DNA of 64,000 bases from assembly GCA_965199555.1 (NCBI GenBank), contig CBDASJ010000006.1, positions 744,001-808,000 of the forward strand, written 5' to 3'. This DNA is from LMUY01 sp965199555. GTDB lineage: Bacteria; Pseudomonadota; Alphaproteobacteria; Acetobacterales; Acetobacteraceae. Of this stretch, positions 8,797-18,048 are shown one piece after another. The position numbers and the translations under genes were made by a program. The notes under the pieces were generated by a model, which made no database searches, was not told the origin of the DNA, and saw only the letters and a list, made by a program, of their open reading frames with translations. Positions within the stretch are counted from its first letter, which is position 1, and every line of letters starts with the position of its first letter.

Positions 8797-10640
8797 GCGG
8801 ACGCTCCTTCCAACTCGTCGATGAAGCCGGAGATCACGTCCAGGCCGCGGCGCCAGAATGCCGGGTCGGACGCGTCCAGCCCGAACGGCGCCAGCAACTC
8901 CTTGTGCCGCTTGGTGCCGCCAGCGCGCAGCATGTCCAGGTATTTGGCCTGGAAGCCGGGATGGCCGTCCTGGAACACGCCATACAAGGCGTTCACCAGG
9001 CAATCGCCGAACGCGTACGCGTAGACGTAGAAGGGCGAGTGCACGAAATGCGGCACGTAGGCCCAGAACACGTCGTATTCCGGCGCCAGCTCGAAGGCCG
9101 GGCCGAGGCTTTCCGTCTGGGTTTGCCGCCAGATCGCGCCGATCCGCTCCGGCAACAGCTCGCCGCCGCGCCGCTCGTCGTGCAGCAGCACCTCGAACCG
9201 ATAGAACGCGGTTTGCCGCACCACCGTGCTCAGCATGTCCTCCACCTTGGACGCGAGCATGATGCGGCGGCGCGCCGGGTCGGTTTCGGCGTCGAGCAGG
9301 GCGCGGAAGGTCAGCATCTCCCCGAACACGGAGGCGGTTTCCGCCAAGGTCAGCGGAGTGCCGGATTGCAGGTAGCCTTGCGGCGCCGCCAGCACCTGGT
9401 GGACGCCGTGGCCCAGTTCATGCGCCAGCGTCATCACGTCCCGGGTGCGGCCGTGATAGTTCAGCAGCAGATAGGGGTGCGCCGACGGCACGGTCGGGTG
9501 GGCGAACGCGCCGCCGGACTTGCCCGGCCGTAGCCCGGCGTCGATCCACGGCTTGTCGAAGAACCGCCGCCCGATGTCGGCCAGTTCCGGGCTGAACGCA
9601 CCGTAGGCGCCCAGCACGCGGCTGCGCGCCTCCTCCCACGGGATCGCCCGGTCGCTGTCGCCGGGCAGCGGGGCGTTGCGGTCCCAGTGCTGCAGCTTGG
9701 GCAGGCCGAGCCATTTCGCCTTCATGCCGTAGTATCGGTGGGACAGCCGGCCGTAATCGGCGGTCACGGCGGACACCAGCGCGTCCACCACCTCGTCCTC
9801 CACCATGTTGGACCGGTTGCGGTAGCTGCCGGGGCGGGGATAGTTGCGCCAGGTGTCGCTGATCGCCTTGTCCTTCAACAAGGTGTTGGTGATCAGGCTG
9901 AACAGCTTCACCCGCTCGCCGAACGCGGCGCCGATGGCGTGGCCGGCCTGCTCGCGTACTGCCCGGTCGCGATCGGACAGCTTGTTCAGCACGTCGCTGA
10001 CCGACAGCGTGTCGCTGTTGAACGGGATGCGCATTCCCGCCACCGTCTCGTCGAACAGGCGGTTCCAGGCCTGGGCGCCGGTGACCGACTTGTCGTGCAG
10101 CAGCTTTTCCGCCTCGTCGGACAGCTCGTGCGGGCGGAACACGCGCAGGTCGCGCAGGAACGGCCGCCAGCGCGCCAGCGCCGGGTCCGCCAGCCGGCGC
10201 TCCAGCAGCGCGTCGTCCAGCCGGTTCAGTTCCAGCGTGAAGAAGATCAGGTGGGCGCTGATCGCCGTCGCCCGCTCGGAGCAGGATTGGGTGAACTGCC
10301 CGATCGTGCTGTCCGTGCTGTCGCCGCTGAACTTGAGCTGGGCGAAGGACATGACGCGGCCGAGCACCTCGTCGATCCGCTCGTACTCCGCCAGGGCGTC
10401 AGCCAGCCCGGCGCCCGGCAGGTCCCCCAGCTTGCCGGCATAGGCCGCCGCGAAGGCGACCGAAGCAGCCTCCGCCGCGTCCAGATCGGCGGCGACCAGG
10501 GGGCTGTCCACCGCGGGATACAGGTCGGACAGATCCCAAACGGGAAGCGCGGCGGCCTGGCCGGGGGATGCAGGAACGGCGGCAAGCCCCTCCGGCAGGA
10601 GGGTCAGCAGGGTGGGGAGGCTGTTGCTCATGCCCCACAT
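8793..10640 (-). CDS. M3-family oligoendopeptidase (PepF-like)
   Basis: This is a zinc metallopeptidase of the M3B oligoendopeptidase F group, which cleaves short peptides in the cytoplasm. The 615-aa protein carries the zinc motif HELGHGVHQ (HExxH) near residue 407 and the downstream EtaSvFGEM segment (ETASVFGEMLTF) that supplies the third ligand. The first ATG is at 10640; an alternative ATG (MSNSL) is at 10631, and neither has a strong ribosome site. It is translationally coupled to the AarF-like kinase gene through a 4-bp overlap. Confidence 0.93.
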   Translation of the reverse strand: MWGMSNSLPTLLTLLPEGLAAVPASPGQAAALPVWDLSDLYPAVDSPLVAADLDAAEAASVAFAAAYAGKLGDLPGAGLADALAEYERIDEVLGRVMSFAQLKFSGDSTDSTIGQFTQSCSERATAISAHLIFFTLELNRLDDALLERRLADPALARWRPFLRDLRVFRPHELSDEAEKLLHDKSVTGAQAWNRLFDETVAGMRIPFNSDTLSVSDVLNKLSDRDRAVREQAGHAIGAAFGERVKLFSLITNTLLKDKAISDTWRNYPRPGSYRNRSNMVEDEVVDALVSAVTADYGRLSHRYYGMKAKWLGLPKLQHWDRNAPLPGDSDRAIPWEEARSRVLGAYGAFSPELADIGRRFFDKPWIDAGLRPGKSGGAFAHPTVPSAHPYLLLNYHGRTRDVMTLAHELGHGVHQVLAAPQGYLQSGTPLTLAETASVFGEMLTFRALLDAETDPARRRIMLASKVEDMLSTVVRQTAFYRFEVLLHDERRGGELLPERIGAIWRQTQTESLGPAFELAPEYDVFWAYVPHFVHSPFYVYAYAFGDCLVNALYGVFQDGHPGFQAKYLDMLRAGGTKRHKELLAPFGLDASDPAFWRRGLDVISGFIDELEGASA

Positions 10641-10704
10641 CTAAGGTGCCGGACGACTCCGTCAAAGGGATGGCGGCGTTGCGGCCGGCCGGGCATGATC
10701 GGCC

Positions 10705-11625
10705 ATGCCTCACGAACACCATGGCGGACACCACGACGGCCACTCGCACGCGCCGGCTGCATTCGGGGCGGCGTTCACCATTGGCATCGCGCTGAACACG
10801 GCGCTGGTGGCGGTGCAACTGGGCGTGGGCGCCTGGGCGCAGTCCACCGCGCTGCTGGCGGATGCGGTGCACAATGCCGGCGACGTGCTCGGGCTGCTGT
10901 TCGCCTGGATGGCGGCACGCATGGCGCAACGACACCCGACCGCCCGGCTGACCTACGGCTGGGGCCGCGGCAGCATCCTGGCCGCGCTGGCCAACGCAAC
11001 CGTCCTGCTGCTCGGCACCGGGGCGATCGTGGTGGAAGCAGCGCAGCGGCTGCTGGACCCGGCGCCGGTCGCCGGCATGCCGGTCATGCTGGTGGCCGGC
11101 GTGGCGATCCTGGTGAATGGCGGCGTGGCGGCCATGTTCATGCGCGGCCGACACCACGACCTGAACATCCGCGGTGCCTTCCTGCACATGGCGGCTGATG
11201 CCGGCGTATCGGCCGGCGTGCTGGTGGCGGCCTGGCTGATCACCCTGACCGGGGCGCTATGGCTCGACCCGGTCGCCAGCCTGGGCATCTCGGCGGTGAT
11301 CGTTGTCGGCAGTTGGTCCCTGTTGCGGGACGCCACGGCGCTGGCGATGGACGCGGTGCCCCCCGCCATCGACCCGGCCGCCGTGCGCGACCGCCTGCTG
11401 GCGCTGCCCGGCGTCACGGAAGTGCACGACCTGCACATCTGGGCGCTGTCCACCACCCGCACCGCCGCCACCGCCCATTTGGTGACGGGGGCCGCGGCGC
11501 CCAACGTGGTGCCGATGGCCTGCACCCTGCTGCGCGAAGAGTTCGCCATCAGCCACTGCACGTTCCAACTGGAAACCGCCGACCTTGCCGAACGCTGCGC
11601 CTTGCGCCCGGCTCACGTCGTGTAG
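10705..11625 (+). CDS. Cation diffusion facilitator (CDF) metal exporter
   Basis: CDF proteins export Zn2+, Co2+ or related ions in exchange for protons at the inner membrane. The 306-aa product starts with a His-rich stretch (MPHEHHGGHHDGHSH) and has six hydrophobic segments. Transport-site motifs are visible as ALLADAVHNAGD in TM2 and HMAAD in TM5. The cytoplasmic C-terminal domain includes VHDLHIWALSTTRTAATAHL, the usual metal-binding fold. Metal specificity is not decided by these motifs. It runs tail-to-tail with the next gene with only 3 nt between stops. Confidence 0.94.
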   Translation: MPHEHHGGHHDGHSHAPAAFGAAFTIGIALNTALVAVQLGVGAWAQSTALLADAVHNAGDVLGLLFAWMAARMAQRHPTARLTYGWGRGSILAALANATVLLLGTGAIVVEAAQRLLDPAPVAGMPVMLVAGVAILVNGGVAAMFMRGRHHDLNIRGAFLHMAADAGVSAGVLVAAWLITLTGALWLDPVASLGISAVIVVGSWSLLRDATALAMDAVPPAIDPAAVRDRLLALPGVTEVHDLHIWALSTTRTAATAHLVTGAAAPNVVPMACTLLREEFAISHCTFQLETADLAERCALRPAHVV

Positions 11626-11628
11626 GGC

Positions 11629-12096
11629 CTACCAGCCGTAATAGGCTTGCGGCCCCGGATAGCCGTAGGGCTGCGCCCGGCCGTACGGGGCGGGATACGG
11701 CACCGGGCTGCCCCACCCGACCGGATCATAGGCCCGCACCGGTTCGGCAGCGTACACCGTCGCCGGACGGTGCGGTTCCACCCGTGCCAAATGGTGGGGC
11801 GGTGGTGGCACCGGCGGCACCGGCAGCGGCGGCGCCGGCGGGCGCAGGGCCGGGCGCGGCGGCAGCATGGCGAGCAGGCTGCGGTTCTCGAACGGCAAGG
11901 GCGGAGCGGCCGGCATGGGAGGTGGCGGCGCCACGGGCTCGATCACCGGCGACGCGGCGGCCACCGTCACCGGCGGCTTGGGTGGCGCCGGGGGCGGGGT
12001 GGTCAGTTGCAAGGCGACCGCCCCGGAGCCGAGCGCTACCAGCAGGCCGGTCCAGAACACCGCCAAAGCCTTGAACGAGAAGACCGTCTTCAACAC
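11629..12096 (-). CDS. Small proline-rich single-pass membrane protein, unknown function
   Basis: The frame encodes 155 aa starting at GTG 12094-12096 (or TTG 12091-12093), preceded by GGGGAG at 12101-12106. A short N-terminus leads into one hydrophobic segment (about residues 7-29, ALAVFWTGLLVALGSGAVAL). A Pro-rich periplasmic-type region follows (PPPAPPKPP, PPPPMPAAPP, PPLPVPPVPPPP), ending in a Tyr/Gly/Pro-rich tail (PYGYPGPQAYYGW). I do not recognise a family. Its build matches the protein at 3948-4373, though the sequences are not obviously homologous. Confidence 0.6.
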   Translation of the reverse strand: MLKTVFSFKALAVFWTGLLVALGSGAVALQLTTPPPAPPKPPVTVAAASPVIEPVAPPPPMPAAPPLPFENRSLLAMLPPRPALRPPAPPLPVPPVPPPPHHLARVEPHRPATVYAAEPVRAYDPVGWGSPVPYPAPYGRAQPYGYPGPQAYYGW

Positions 12097-12127
12097 ACCA
12101 CTCCCCGCAGCCGAGTCGCGGCCGATG

Positions 12128-14233
12128 CTAGTCCCCGGTGTCCGCCGCTGCCAACGGCAGCGTGGTGCGCCCCTGCCCGGGCGATGGCGCCACCCACGGC
12201 CGCTCGCCGCGATATGCCCGGTCCGACAGGATCGTTGCGACGCCCCCGTGCAGCCAAACGGCATGGGCGCCGTCCTGCCACGCCACGGAGCGGTCGATAT
12301 GCGGCAACGCCGGGCACACCGCCCGCGCCGCCTCCGACGCCACAACGACGACAACGCCTGCGCAATCCATCGGGCGCAGGCTGCGGGCCAACAGCACGGT
12401 CGCCCCGGCCTGCGCGATGCGGCAGCCGTCTCGGTTGCAGCCGATCGGGCCGGGCGCGTCGACTTCGGGGAATGGCGTGGCCAGCGGCACCGCCCAGTAT
12501 TGCGACCAGGAATCGAGCACGAAGCGCGAAAAGCCCGGCCGGGTCTGCACCAGCGCGGGCGTGCGCCAGGCAATCAGCCGCGCATCCGCCGACACCAGTA
12601 GGTCCGCCGGCGGGCTGAACAAGCCGGACAACAGCCCCGCGGCCGCCAAGCCCAGCCCCGCCAAGCGCAGCCGTGACCGCCACAGGCCGAGCCAGGCCAG
12701 CCCCAGCGCCACCAGGGCCAGGCCCCAGGCCGGCATGTGCGGCACACCGAAGGTCGCCGCCGGCAGCGCTGCCACACTGCGCGCCACGAACAGCACGCCA
12801 TCCAGCGCCCACCCCATCGGCACCAGGCCCAGCCGCTCCCATCCCAACGGCATCAGCAACAGGGACAGCAGCCCGGCTGGGAGCACCGCCAGCGCGGTCA
12901 AGGGCACGGCCACCAGATTGGCTAAAACGAAATACGCCTGCACCCGGCCGAAATGATACGCACCGAACGGTGCCGCGGCCGTGCCGGCCAGCAGGCTGGT
13001 CAGCACCAGGGTGGCCACGTGCAGCACCGTCCGGTGGCGGCGCAAGCGGGCCAGCGGTTCCCGCATGGCCTCGTACCCGGCGATCAAAGCCAGCACCGCC
13101 GCGAAGCTCATCTGGAACGAAACGCCGACCACCTCCTCCGGCCACAGCAGCACCAGCGCGATCGCCGCCAGCGCCAACCCGCGCAGCGAAACCGCGCGGC
13201 GCCCGACCATCACCCCCAACGTCACCAGCGACGCCATGGCGAACGACCGCAGCACCGGCAGGTGCAGCCCGGTGAGCAGGACGTATCCCGCGCCGGCCAG
13301 CAGCGCCGCACCGGCGGCGATCTGCTTGCAAGGCCAGCGCAGCGCCGCCCGTTCCGACAAGGCGAGGGCGAAGCGGGTGGCCGCCATCACCACGCCCATG
13401 ACGATGCCGATGTGCAGCCCCGCCACGGCCAGCAGGTGCGCCAGCCCGGAATCGCGGAACGCCGCCCGATCCGCCGGCGGGATGGTGGTGCCGAGCCCGG
13501 TGAGCATCGTCGCGGCCACGGCACCCTCCGTGCCCGGCAGGCCCGCCATCACCCGCGCGGCCACGGCTTCCCGCAGCCGGGTCAGCCAGCGGCCGGACGC
13601 CGCCTGCCCGGTGCGCTCCACCGGCCCGAGCGCGGTGCCGGAGCCGCCCAGCCCGGAAAAGAACGCGTCGCGCTGCAAGTCCCAAGCGCCGGGATAGGCC
13701 GGCGGCGCCGGTGCACGCAGCACAGCACGCAGCCGAACGGTGTCGCCAGCGGCCAAAGGGATCGTTTCCTTGTCGCGCAGCCGGACGTGCAGGGTTCGGG
13801 ACGGCGCCGGGCCGCCGTCCAACTGCGCTTCCCCCAGGGTCAGGCGGCGGCCTTCGGGCAGTTGCTCCACCCCCAGCACGGTGGCGGTCACCACCGTCGC
13901 GGTGCGGGGCAGCTCCGGCAAGGCGGGCGCGCGCCCGGCGGCCCATTGCGCGGACGCGAAGCCGGCTGCCGCCGCCAGCAGCGCCAGCGCGGCCGCCCGG
14001 CCCGGCGCGCTCGACCGCAGCAGCAGGACAAGCGCCGCCGCGCTTGCCACCAGCACCGGGCCGGTCACGGGGGCCGGTTCGTGGTCCAGCGCGAAATAGG
14101 CCAGGGCGCCGCCCACCACCAGCACGGCCAGCCACGGCACCAGCCGCCCCCGCTCCGCCGCGGCCAGGGCGAGCAGCCAGGTCGGCGCCTGGGGCGCCCG
14201 CACCGCACGGATCGCGAGCAGGGCAGCGTTCAC
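12128..14233 (-). CDS. comEC: ComEC/Rec2-family DNA-uptake channel
   Basis: ComEC forms the inner-membrane channel for single-stranded DNA in natural transformation. The ~700-aa protein has an N-terminal membrane segment and a soluble OB-like region (DUF4131 type). Next comes the Competence domain with many hydrophobic helices and the motifs GLAHLLAVAGLHIGIVMGV and GYVLLTGLHLPVLRSFAMAS. GTG at 14231-14233 (VNAALLAIRAV) is the preferred start; an ATG at 14272 is also in frame. The C-terminal ~150 residues do not show the HxHxDH motif of the metallo-beta-lactamase domain found in many ComEC proteins. The presence of dprA at 18.8 kb fits a transformation role. Confidence 0.9.
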   Translation of the reverse strand: MNAALLAIRAVRAPQAPTWLLALAAAERGRLVPWLAVLVVGGALAYFALDHEPAPVTGPVLVASAAALVLLLRSSAPGRAAALALLAAAAGFASAQWAAGRAPALPELPRTATVVTATVLGVEQLPEGRRLTLGEAQLDGGPAPSRTLHVRLRDKETIPLAAGDTVRLRAVLRAPAPPAYPGAWDLQRDAFFSGLGGSGTALGPVERTGQAASGRWLTRLREAVAARVMAGLPGTEGAVAATMLTGLGTTIPPADRAAFRDSGLAHLLAVAGLHIGIVMGVVMAATRFALALSERAALRWPCKQIAAGAALLAGAGYVLLTGLHLPVLRSFAMASLVTLGVMVGRRAVSLRGLALAAIALVLLWPEEVVGVSFQMSFAAVLALIAGYEAMREPLARLRRHRTVLHVATLVLTSLLAGTAAAPFGAYHFGRVQAYFVLANLVAVPLTALAVLPAGLLSLLLMPLGWERLGLVPMGWALDGVLFVARSVAALPAATFGVPHMPAWGLALVALGLAWLGLWRSRLRLAGLGLAAAGLLSGLFSPPADLLVSADARLIAWRTPALVQTRPGFSRFVLDSWSQYWAVPLATPFPEVDAPGPIGCNRDGCRIAQAGATVLLARSLRPMDCAGVVVVVASEAARAVCPALPHIDRSVAWQDGAHAVWLHGGVATILSDRAYRGERPWVAPSPGQGRTTLPLAAADTGD

Positions 14234-14297
14234 GCATCGCAGGATAGCGGGCGCGCCCTCCCCAGGCCACATCGCTGCGTGCTATGGCCGTTGCGCC

Positions 14298-15668
14298 ATG
14301 ACCGTCCGCACACGCTTTGCCCCCTCGCCCACCGGGCTGCTGCATATCGGCGGCGCCCGCACGGCCTTGTTCAACTACCTGTTCGCCCGCCACCATGGCG
14401 GCCAATTCCTCCTGCGGGTGGAGGACACGGACCGCGCGCGCTCCACCGCCGCCTTCACGCAGGCGATCCTGGACAGCCTGGACTGGCTGGACCTGGACCG
14501 GGACGAGCCGGACGTGTTCCAATCCACCCGCGCCGCCCGGCATGCCGACGTGGCGCAGGCGATGCTGGCGAACGGCACCGCGTATCGCTGCTGGTCCACA
14601 CAGGCGGAGATCGCCGCCGCCCGCGAGGCGGCCCGGGCCAAAGGCCGGCCGTTGCGCTTCGACAGCCCGTGGCGCGACCGCACGGACGGGCCGGACGCCC
14701 CCTTCGTCATCCGGCTGCGCGCCCCGCGCGAGGGCGAGATGGTGGTCGACGACCTAGTGCAGGGGCCGATCCGCGTTGCGCACGCCGAGCTGGACGACCG
14801 GGTGATCCTGCGCAGCGACGGCACGCCGCTCTACCTGCATTCCGTGGTGGTGGACGACCACGACATGGACATCACCCACGTGATCCGCGGCGACGACCAC
14901 ATGACCAACACCTTCATTCAGGTGCTGATCTACCAGGCCAACGGCTGGGCGGTGCCGCAATTCGCCCATTTGCCGCTGATCCACGGCCCGGACGGCGCCA
15001 AGCTGTCCAAGCGGCACGGCGCCGCTTCCGTGACCGAGTTCCGCGAGGCGGGCTACCTGCCGGAAGCGCTGTGCAACTACCTGCTGCGGCTCGGCTGGGC
15101 GCATGGCGACCTGGAAATCCTCGGCCGGACGGAAGCGATCCGGCTGTTCGACCTGGACGGCGTCGGCAAGTCCCCCGGCCGCATGGACTACAAGAAGCTC
15201 GACAATCTGAACGGCATCTGGCTGCGCGAAGCCGATGATGACCGGCTGACGGCGGAGGTCGCGGCGCGGCTGGGCGCCACCGGCCCGGCGGTGGCCCGCA
15301 TCCGCACGCTGATGCCCGGGCTGAAGGAACGGGCCAAGACGCTGGTCGAGCTGGCCAACAGCGCCGCCTTCCTGGCCCGCAGCATGCCGTTGGCGATGGA
15401 TGCCAAGGCGACCGCCCTGCTCACGGCCGATGCCCGCGCCATGCTGCGGGACGTGGCGAACGACCTGGCGGCCACCGATTTCTCCGCCGCGGCGCTAGAC
15501 GCCGCGCTGCGCAGCTTCGCCGAACGCTCCGGCCGCAAGCTTGGCCAGGTGGCGCAGCCGCTGCGCGCGGCGCTGACCGGCACCACCACCAGCCCCGGCA
15601 TCGACGCCACGCTGGCGGCGCTCGGCCGCGAGGAAGCCATGGCCCGCCTGCTGGCCGCCGCCGCGTGA
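14298..15668 (+). CDS. gltX: Glutamate--tRNA ligase
   Basis: GltX charges tRNA-Glu (in some alphaproteobacteria also tRNA-Gln) with glutamate. The 456-aa protein is a class I synthetase: HIGG at residues 16-19 in PSPTGLLHIGGARTALFNY, and KLSKR from Lys235 as the KMSKS equivalent. VIRGDDHMTNT lies between them, and an alpha-helical anticodon-binding domain follows (about 320-456). Alphaproteobacteria often have two GltX copies; this window shows one. It overlaps pyrB by 4 bp (GTGA). Confidence 0.97.
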   Translation: MTVRTRFAPSPTGLLHIGGARTALFNYLFARHHGGQFLLRVEDTDRARSTAAFTQAILDSLDWLDLDRDEPDVFQSTRAARHADVAQAMLANGTAYRCWSTQAEIAAAREAARAKGRPLRFDSPWRDRTDGPDAPFVIRLRAPREGEMVVDDLVQGPIRVAHAELDDRVILRSDGTPLYLHSVVVDDHDMDITHVIRGDDHMTNTFIQVLIYQANGWAVPQFAHLPLIHGPDGAKLSKRHGAASVTEFREAGYLPEALCNYLLRLGWAHGDLEILGRTEAIRLFDLDGVGKSPGRMDYKKLDNLNGIWLREADDDRLTAEVAARLGATGPAVARIRTLMPGLKERAKTLVELANSAAFLARSMPLAMDAKATALLTADARAMLRDVANDLAATDFSAAALDAALRSFAERSGRKLGQVAQPLRAALTGTTTSPGIDATLAALGREEAMARLLAAAA

Positions 15669-16600
15669 ACCTTCCCGGCCGCCACCTGCTCGCGATCGAA
15701 GGGCTGCACCCGCCGCAGATCGCGAACCTGCTGGACCTGGCGGAAAGCTACGTGCTGCTCAACCGCTCCGGACAGACGCAGCGGGACCTGCTGCGCGGCC
15801 GCACCCTGATCAACCTGTTCTTCGAGGACAGCACCCGCACCCGCACCTCCTTCGAGCTGGCGGGCAAGCGGCTGGGCGCCGACGTGATCAACATGTCGGT
15901 CGCGTCCTCCTCCGTGAACAAGGGCGAAACCCTGCTGGACACCGCCGGCACGCTGAACGCCATGCAATGCGACCTGCTGGTGGTGCGGCATGACCAATCC
16001 GGCGCGCCGCTGCTGCTGGCGCAGAAGGTGGACGCGGCGGTGATCAACGCCGGGGACGGGCTGCACGAGCACCCGACCCAGGCGCTGCTGGACGCGCTGA
16101 CCATCCGCCGCCGCAAGGGCCGCCTGGAAGGGCTGACGGTGGCGATCTGCGGCGACATCCTGCATTCCCGGGTGGCGCGGTCCAACATCCATCTGCTGAC
16201 CACCATGGGCAGCCGGGTGCGCGTGGTCGGGCCGCCGACGCTGATCCCGGCGGAGGCCGAGCGGCTGGGGGTGGAGGTGTTCCACGACATGGATGCCGGG
16301 CTGGCCGGCGCCGACATCGTGATGATGCTGCGCTTGCAGCGGGAGCGGATGAATGGCGGCCTGGTGCCATCCGCGCGCGAGTATTTCCGCTTCTTCGGCC
16401 TGGACGCCGCTCGCCTGGCCAAGGCCGACGACGACGCGCTGGTGATGCACCCGGGCCCGATGAACCGCGGCGTGGAGATCGACAGCGCCGTCGCCGACGA
16501 TCCGGCGCGCTCCTTGATCCGGGAACAGGTGGAGATGGGCGTGGCCGTGCGCATGGCCGTGCTGGACACGCTATCCCGCCGGGCGCGGCGCAATGTTTGA
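15665..16600 (+). CDS. pyrB: Aspartate carbamoyltransferase catalytic subunit
   Basis: PyrB joins carbamoyl phosphate and aspartate, the committed step of pyrimidine synthesis. The 311-aa protein begins at GTG 15665, overlapping the gltX stop. It shows the carbamoyl-phosphate site FFEDSTRTRTSFE (about residues 53-65), VINAGDGLHEHPTQALLD, and the aspartate-binding MMLRLQRERM and HPGPMNRGVEI. The next gene is a non-catalytic dihydroorotase-like partner, the arrangement known for class A ATCases (PyrB-PyrC'), where the partner stabilises the ATCase complex. Confidence 0.97.
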   Translation: MNLPGRHLLAIEGLHPPQIANLLDLAESYVLLNRSGQTQRDLLRGRTLINLFFEDSTRTRTSFELAGKRLGADVINMSVASSSVNKGETLLDTAGTLNAMQCDLLVVRHDQSGAPLLLAQKVDAAVINAGDGLHEHPTQALLDALTIRRRKGRLEGLTVAICGDILHSRVARSNIHLLTTMGSRVRVVGPPTLIPAEAERLGVEVFHDMDAGLAGADIVMMLRLQRERMNGGLVPSAREYFRFFGLDAARLAKADDDALVMHPGPMNRGVEIDSAVADDPARSLIREQVEMGVAVRMAVLDTLSRRARRNV

Positions 16601-16619
16601 GCATTCGCAACCGTTTACA

Positions 16620-16747
16620 CCCTCTCCCGCTGGCGGGAGAGGGCAGGGTGAGGGTGGCCGTCCCACGGGACTGATGCGATTGGCTCGACGTGATCTTGAC
16701 GGGCGGCTCCACCCTCACCCCGACCCTCTCCCGCCAGCGGGAGAGGG
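16620..16747. repeat. Inverted pair of palindromic intergenic repeats (pair 2)
   Basis: The gap between pyrB and the PyrC'-like gene holds the palindrome CCCTCTCCCGC, TG, GCGGGAGAGGG at 16620-16643 and its reverse-complement copy (centre CA) ending at 16747. Each carries the inward AGGGTGAGGGTGG arm. The outer end of the second copy (GAGAGGGAGAG) sits 8-18 nt before the next ATG and probably acts as its ribosome-binding site. Confidence 0.87.
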
Positions 16748-16759
16748 AGAGCACGTCGC

Positions 16760-18035
16760 ATGACCGACACCCTGATCACCAACGTCCGCCTGTTCGACCC
16801 GGCCGGCGGCTTGGACGGCCCCGGCGCGCTGTTGATCCGCGACGGGCTGATCGCCGACCACGGCGGCAATCTCGGCCGCCCGGATGGGGCTGCCCAAATC
16901 GACGGCGATGGCGCCGTGCTGTGCCCCGGCTTGGTGGACATGCGCGCCGCGTTGGGCGAGCCCGGGCTGGAATACCGGGAAACCATCGCCTCCGCCGCGG
17001 AGGCCGCCGCCGCCGGGGGCATCACCACCCTGGCCGCCCTGCCGGACAGCGCGCCGGCGATCGACGACCCGGCGCTGGTGCGGCTGCTGCGCGCGCGGGG
17101 CGAGGAAACCGGTAGCCTCACCATCCTTCCCTATGGGGCCGTCACCCGCGGCTGCCGCGGGGAGGAGCTGTCGGAGATCGGCCTGCTGGGCGAAGCCGGG
17201 GCGGTGGCCTTTACCGACGGGCAGCGCGCGGTGGGCGACGCCCGTATGATGCGCCGTGCCTTGTCCTATGCCCGCGGCTTCGGCTTCCGCATCATCCAGC
17301 ATCCGGAGGACCCGGCGCTCGCGGCCGGCGGGGCGGCGACCGAGGGTGAACTGGCCACCCGGCTCGGCCTGCCCGGCATCCCGGCGGCGGCGGAAGAAAT
17401 CCTGGTGGCGCGGGACATCAGCCTGGCGCGGCTGACCGGCGGCGCGGTGCATTTCGCCCATGTTTCCACCGCCCGCGCCTTGGCGCTGATCCGCCGGGCG
17501 AAGGAGGAGGGGCTGTCGGTCACCTGCGACACCGCCCCGCCGTATTTCGACCTGAACGAAACGGCGATCGGCGATTTCCGCACCTACGCCAAGCTGTCCC
17601 CGCCCTTGCGCCCGGACAGCGACCGGCAGGCGGTGGTCGCTGGCCTTGCGCGACGGCACGATCGACGCCGTGGCGTCCGACCACCAGCCGCGCGACGCGG
17701 ACGACAAGCGCTTCCCGTTCGCGCAGGCTTCCGCGGGCGGCGCCGGGTTGGCGACGCTGCTGGGCGTGACGCTGGCGCAGGTGCATGGCGGCGGCTTGGC
17801 GCTGGCGGATGCGGTGGCGCTGCTCACCGCCCGCCCGGCCGCCCTGCTGGGCAGCGGCGCCGGGCGCCTGACCAAGGGGGCGCCCGCGGATCTGTGCCTG
17901 TTCGACCCCGAACGGGCGTGGCGGGTGGAAGCAAGCGCCCTGCCCGGCAAGGCCCGCAACACGCCGTTCGACGGCCGGGCGCTGGAAGGCCGCGTTATCG
18001 GCACGTGGAAGGCAGGAAGGCGGGTGTTCGGGTGA
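16760..18035 (+). pseudogene. Non-catalytic dihydroorotase-like protein (PyrC'/PyrX type), frameshifted
   Basis: The reading frame from ATG 16760 follows the dihydroorotase family to about 17640. The rest of the protein (RDGTIDAVASDHQPRDADDK and onward to the stop at 18035) continues in the next frame from about 17646. One extra base (or two missing) in the GCTGGCCTTGCGCGAC region explains this. The zinc motif HxH is absent: the expected position near residue 60 reads VDMRAALGEPG. ASDHQPRD replaces the catalytic ATDHAPH-type segment. It is therefore the structural PyrC' type that assembles with PyrB, not an active dihydroorotase. If the frameshift is real, the last ~130 residues are lost; ribosomes staying in frame would run on to 19909 as nonsense. 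An assembly error is an equal possibility. Confidence 0.8.
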
Positions 18036-18048
18036 GGCCCCATCATCT

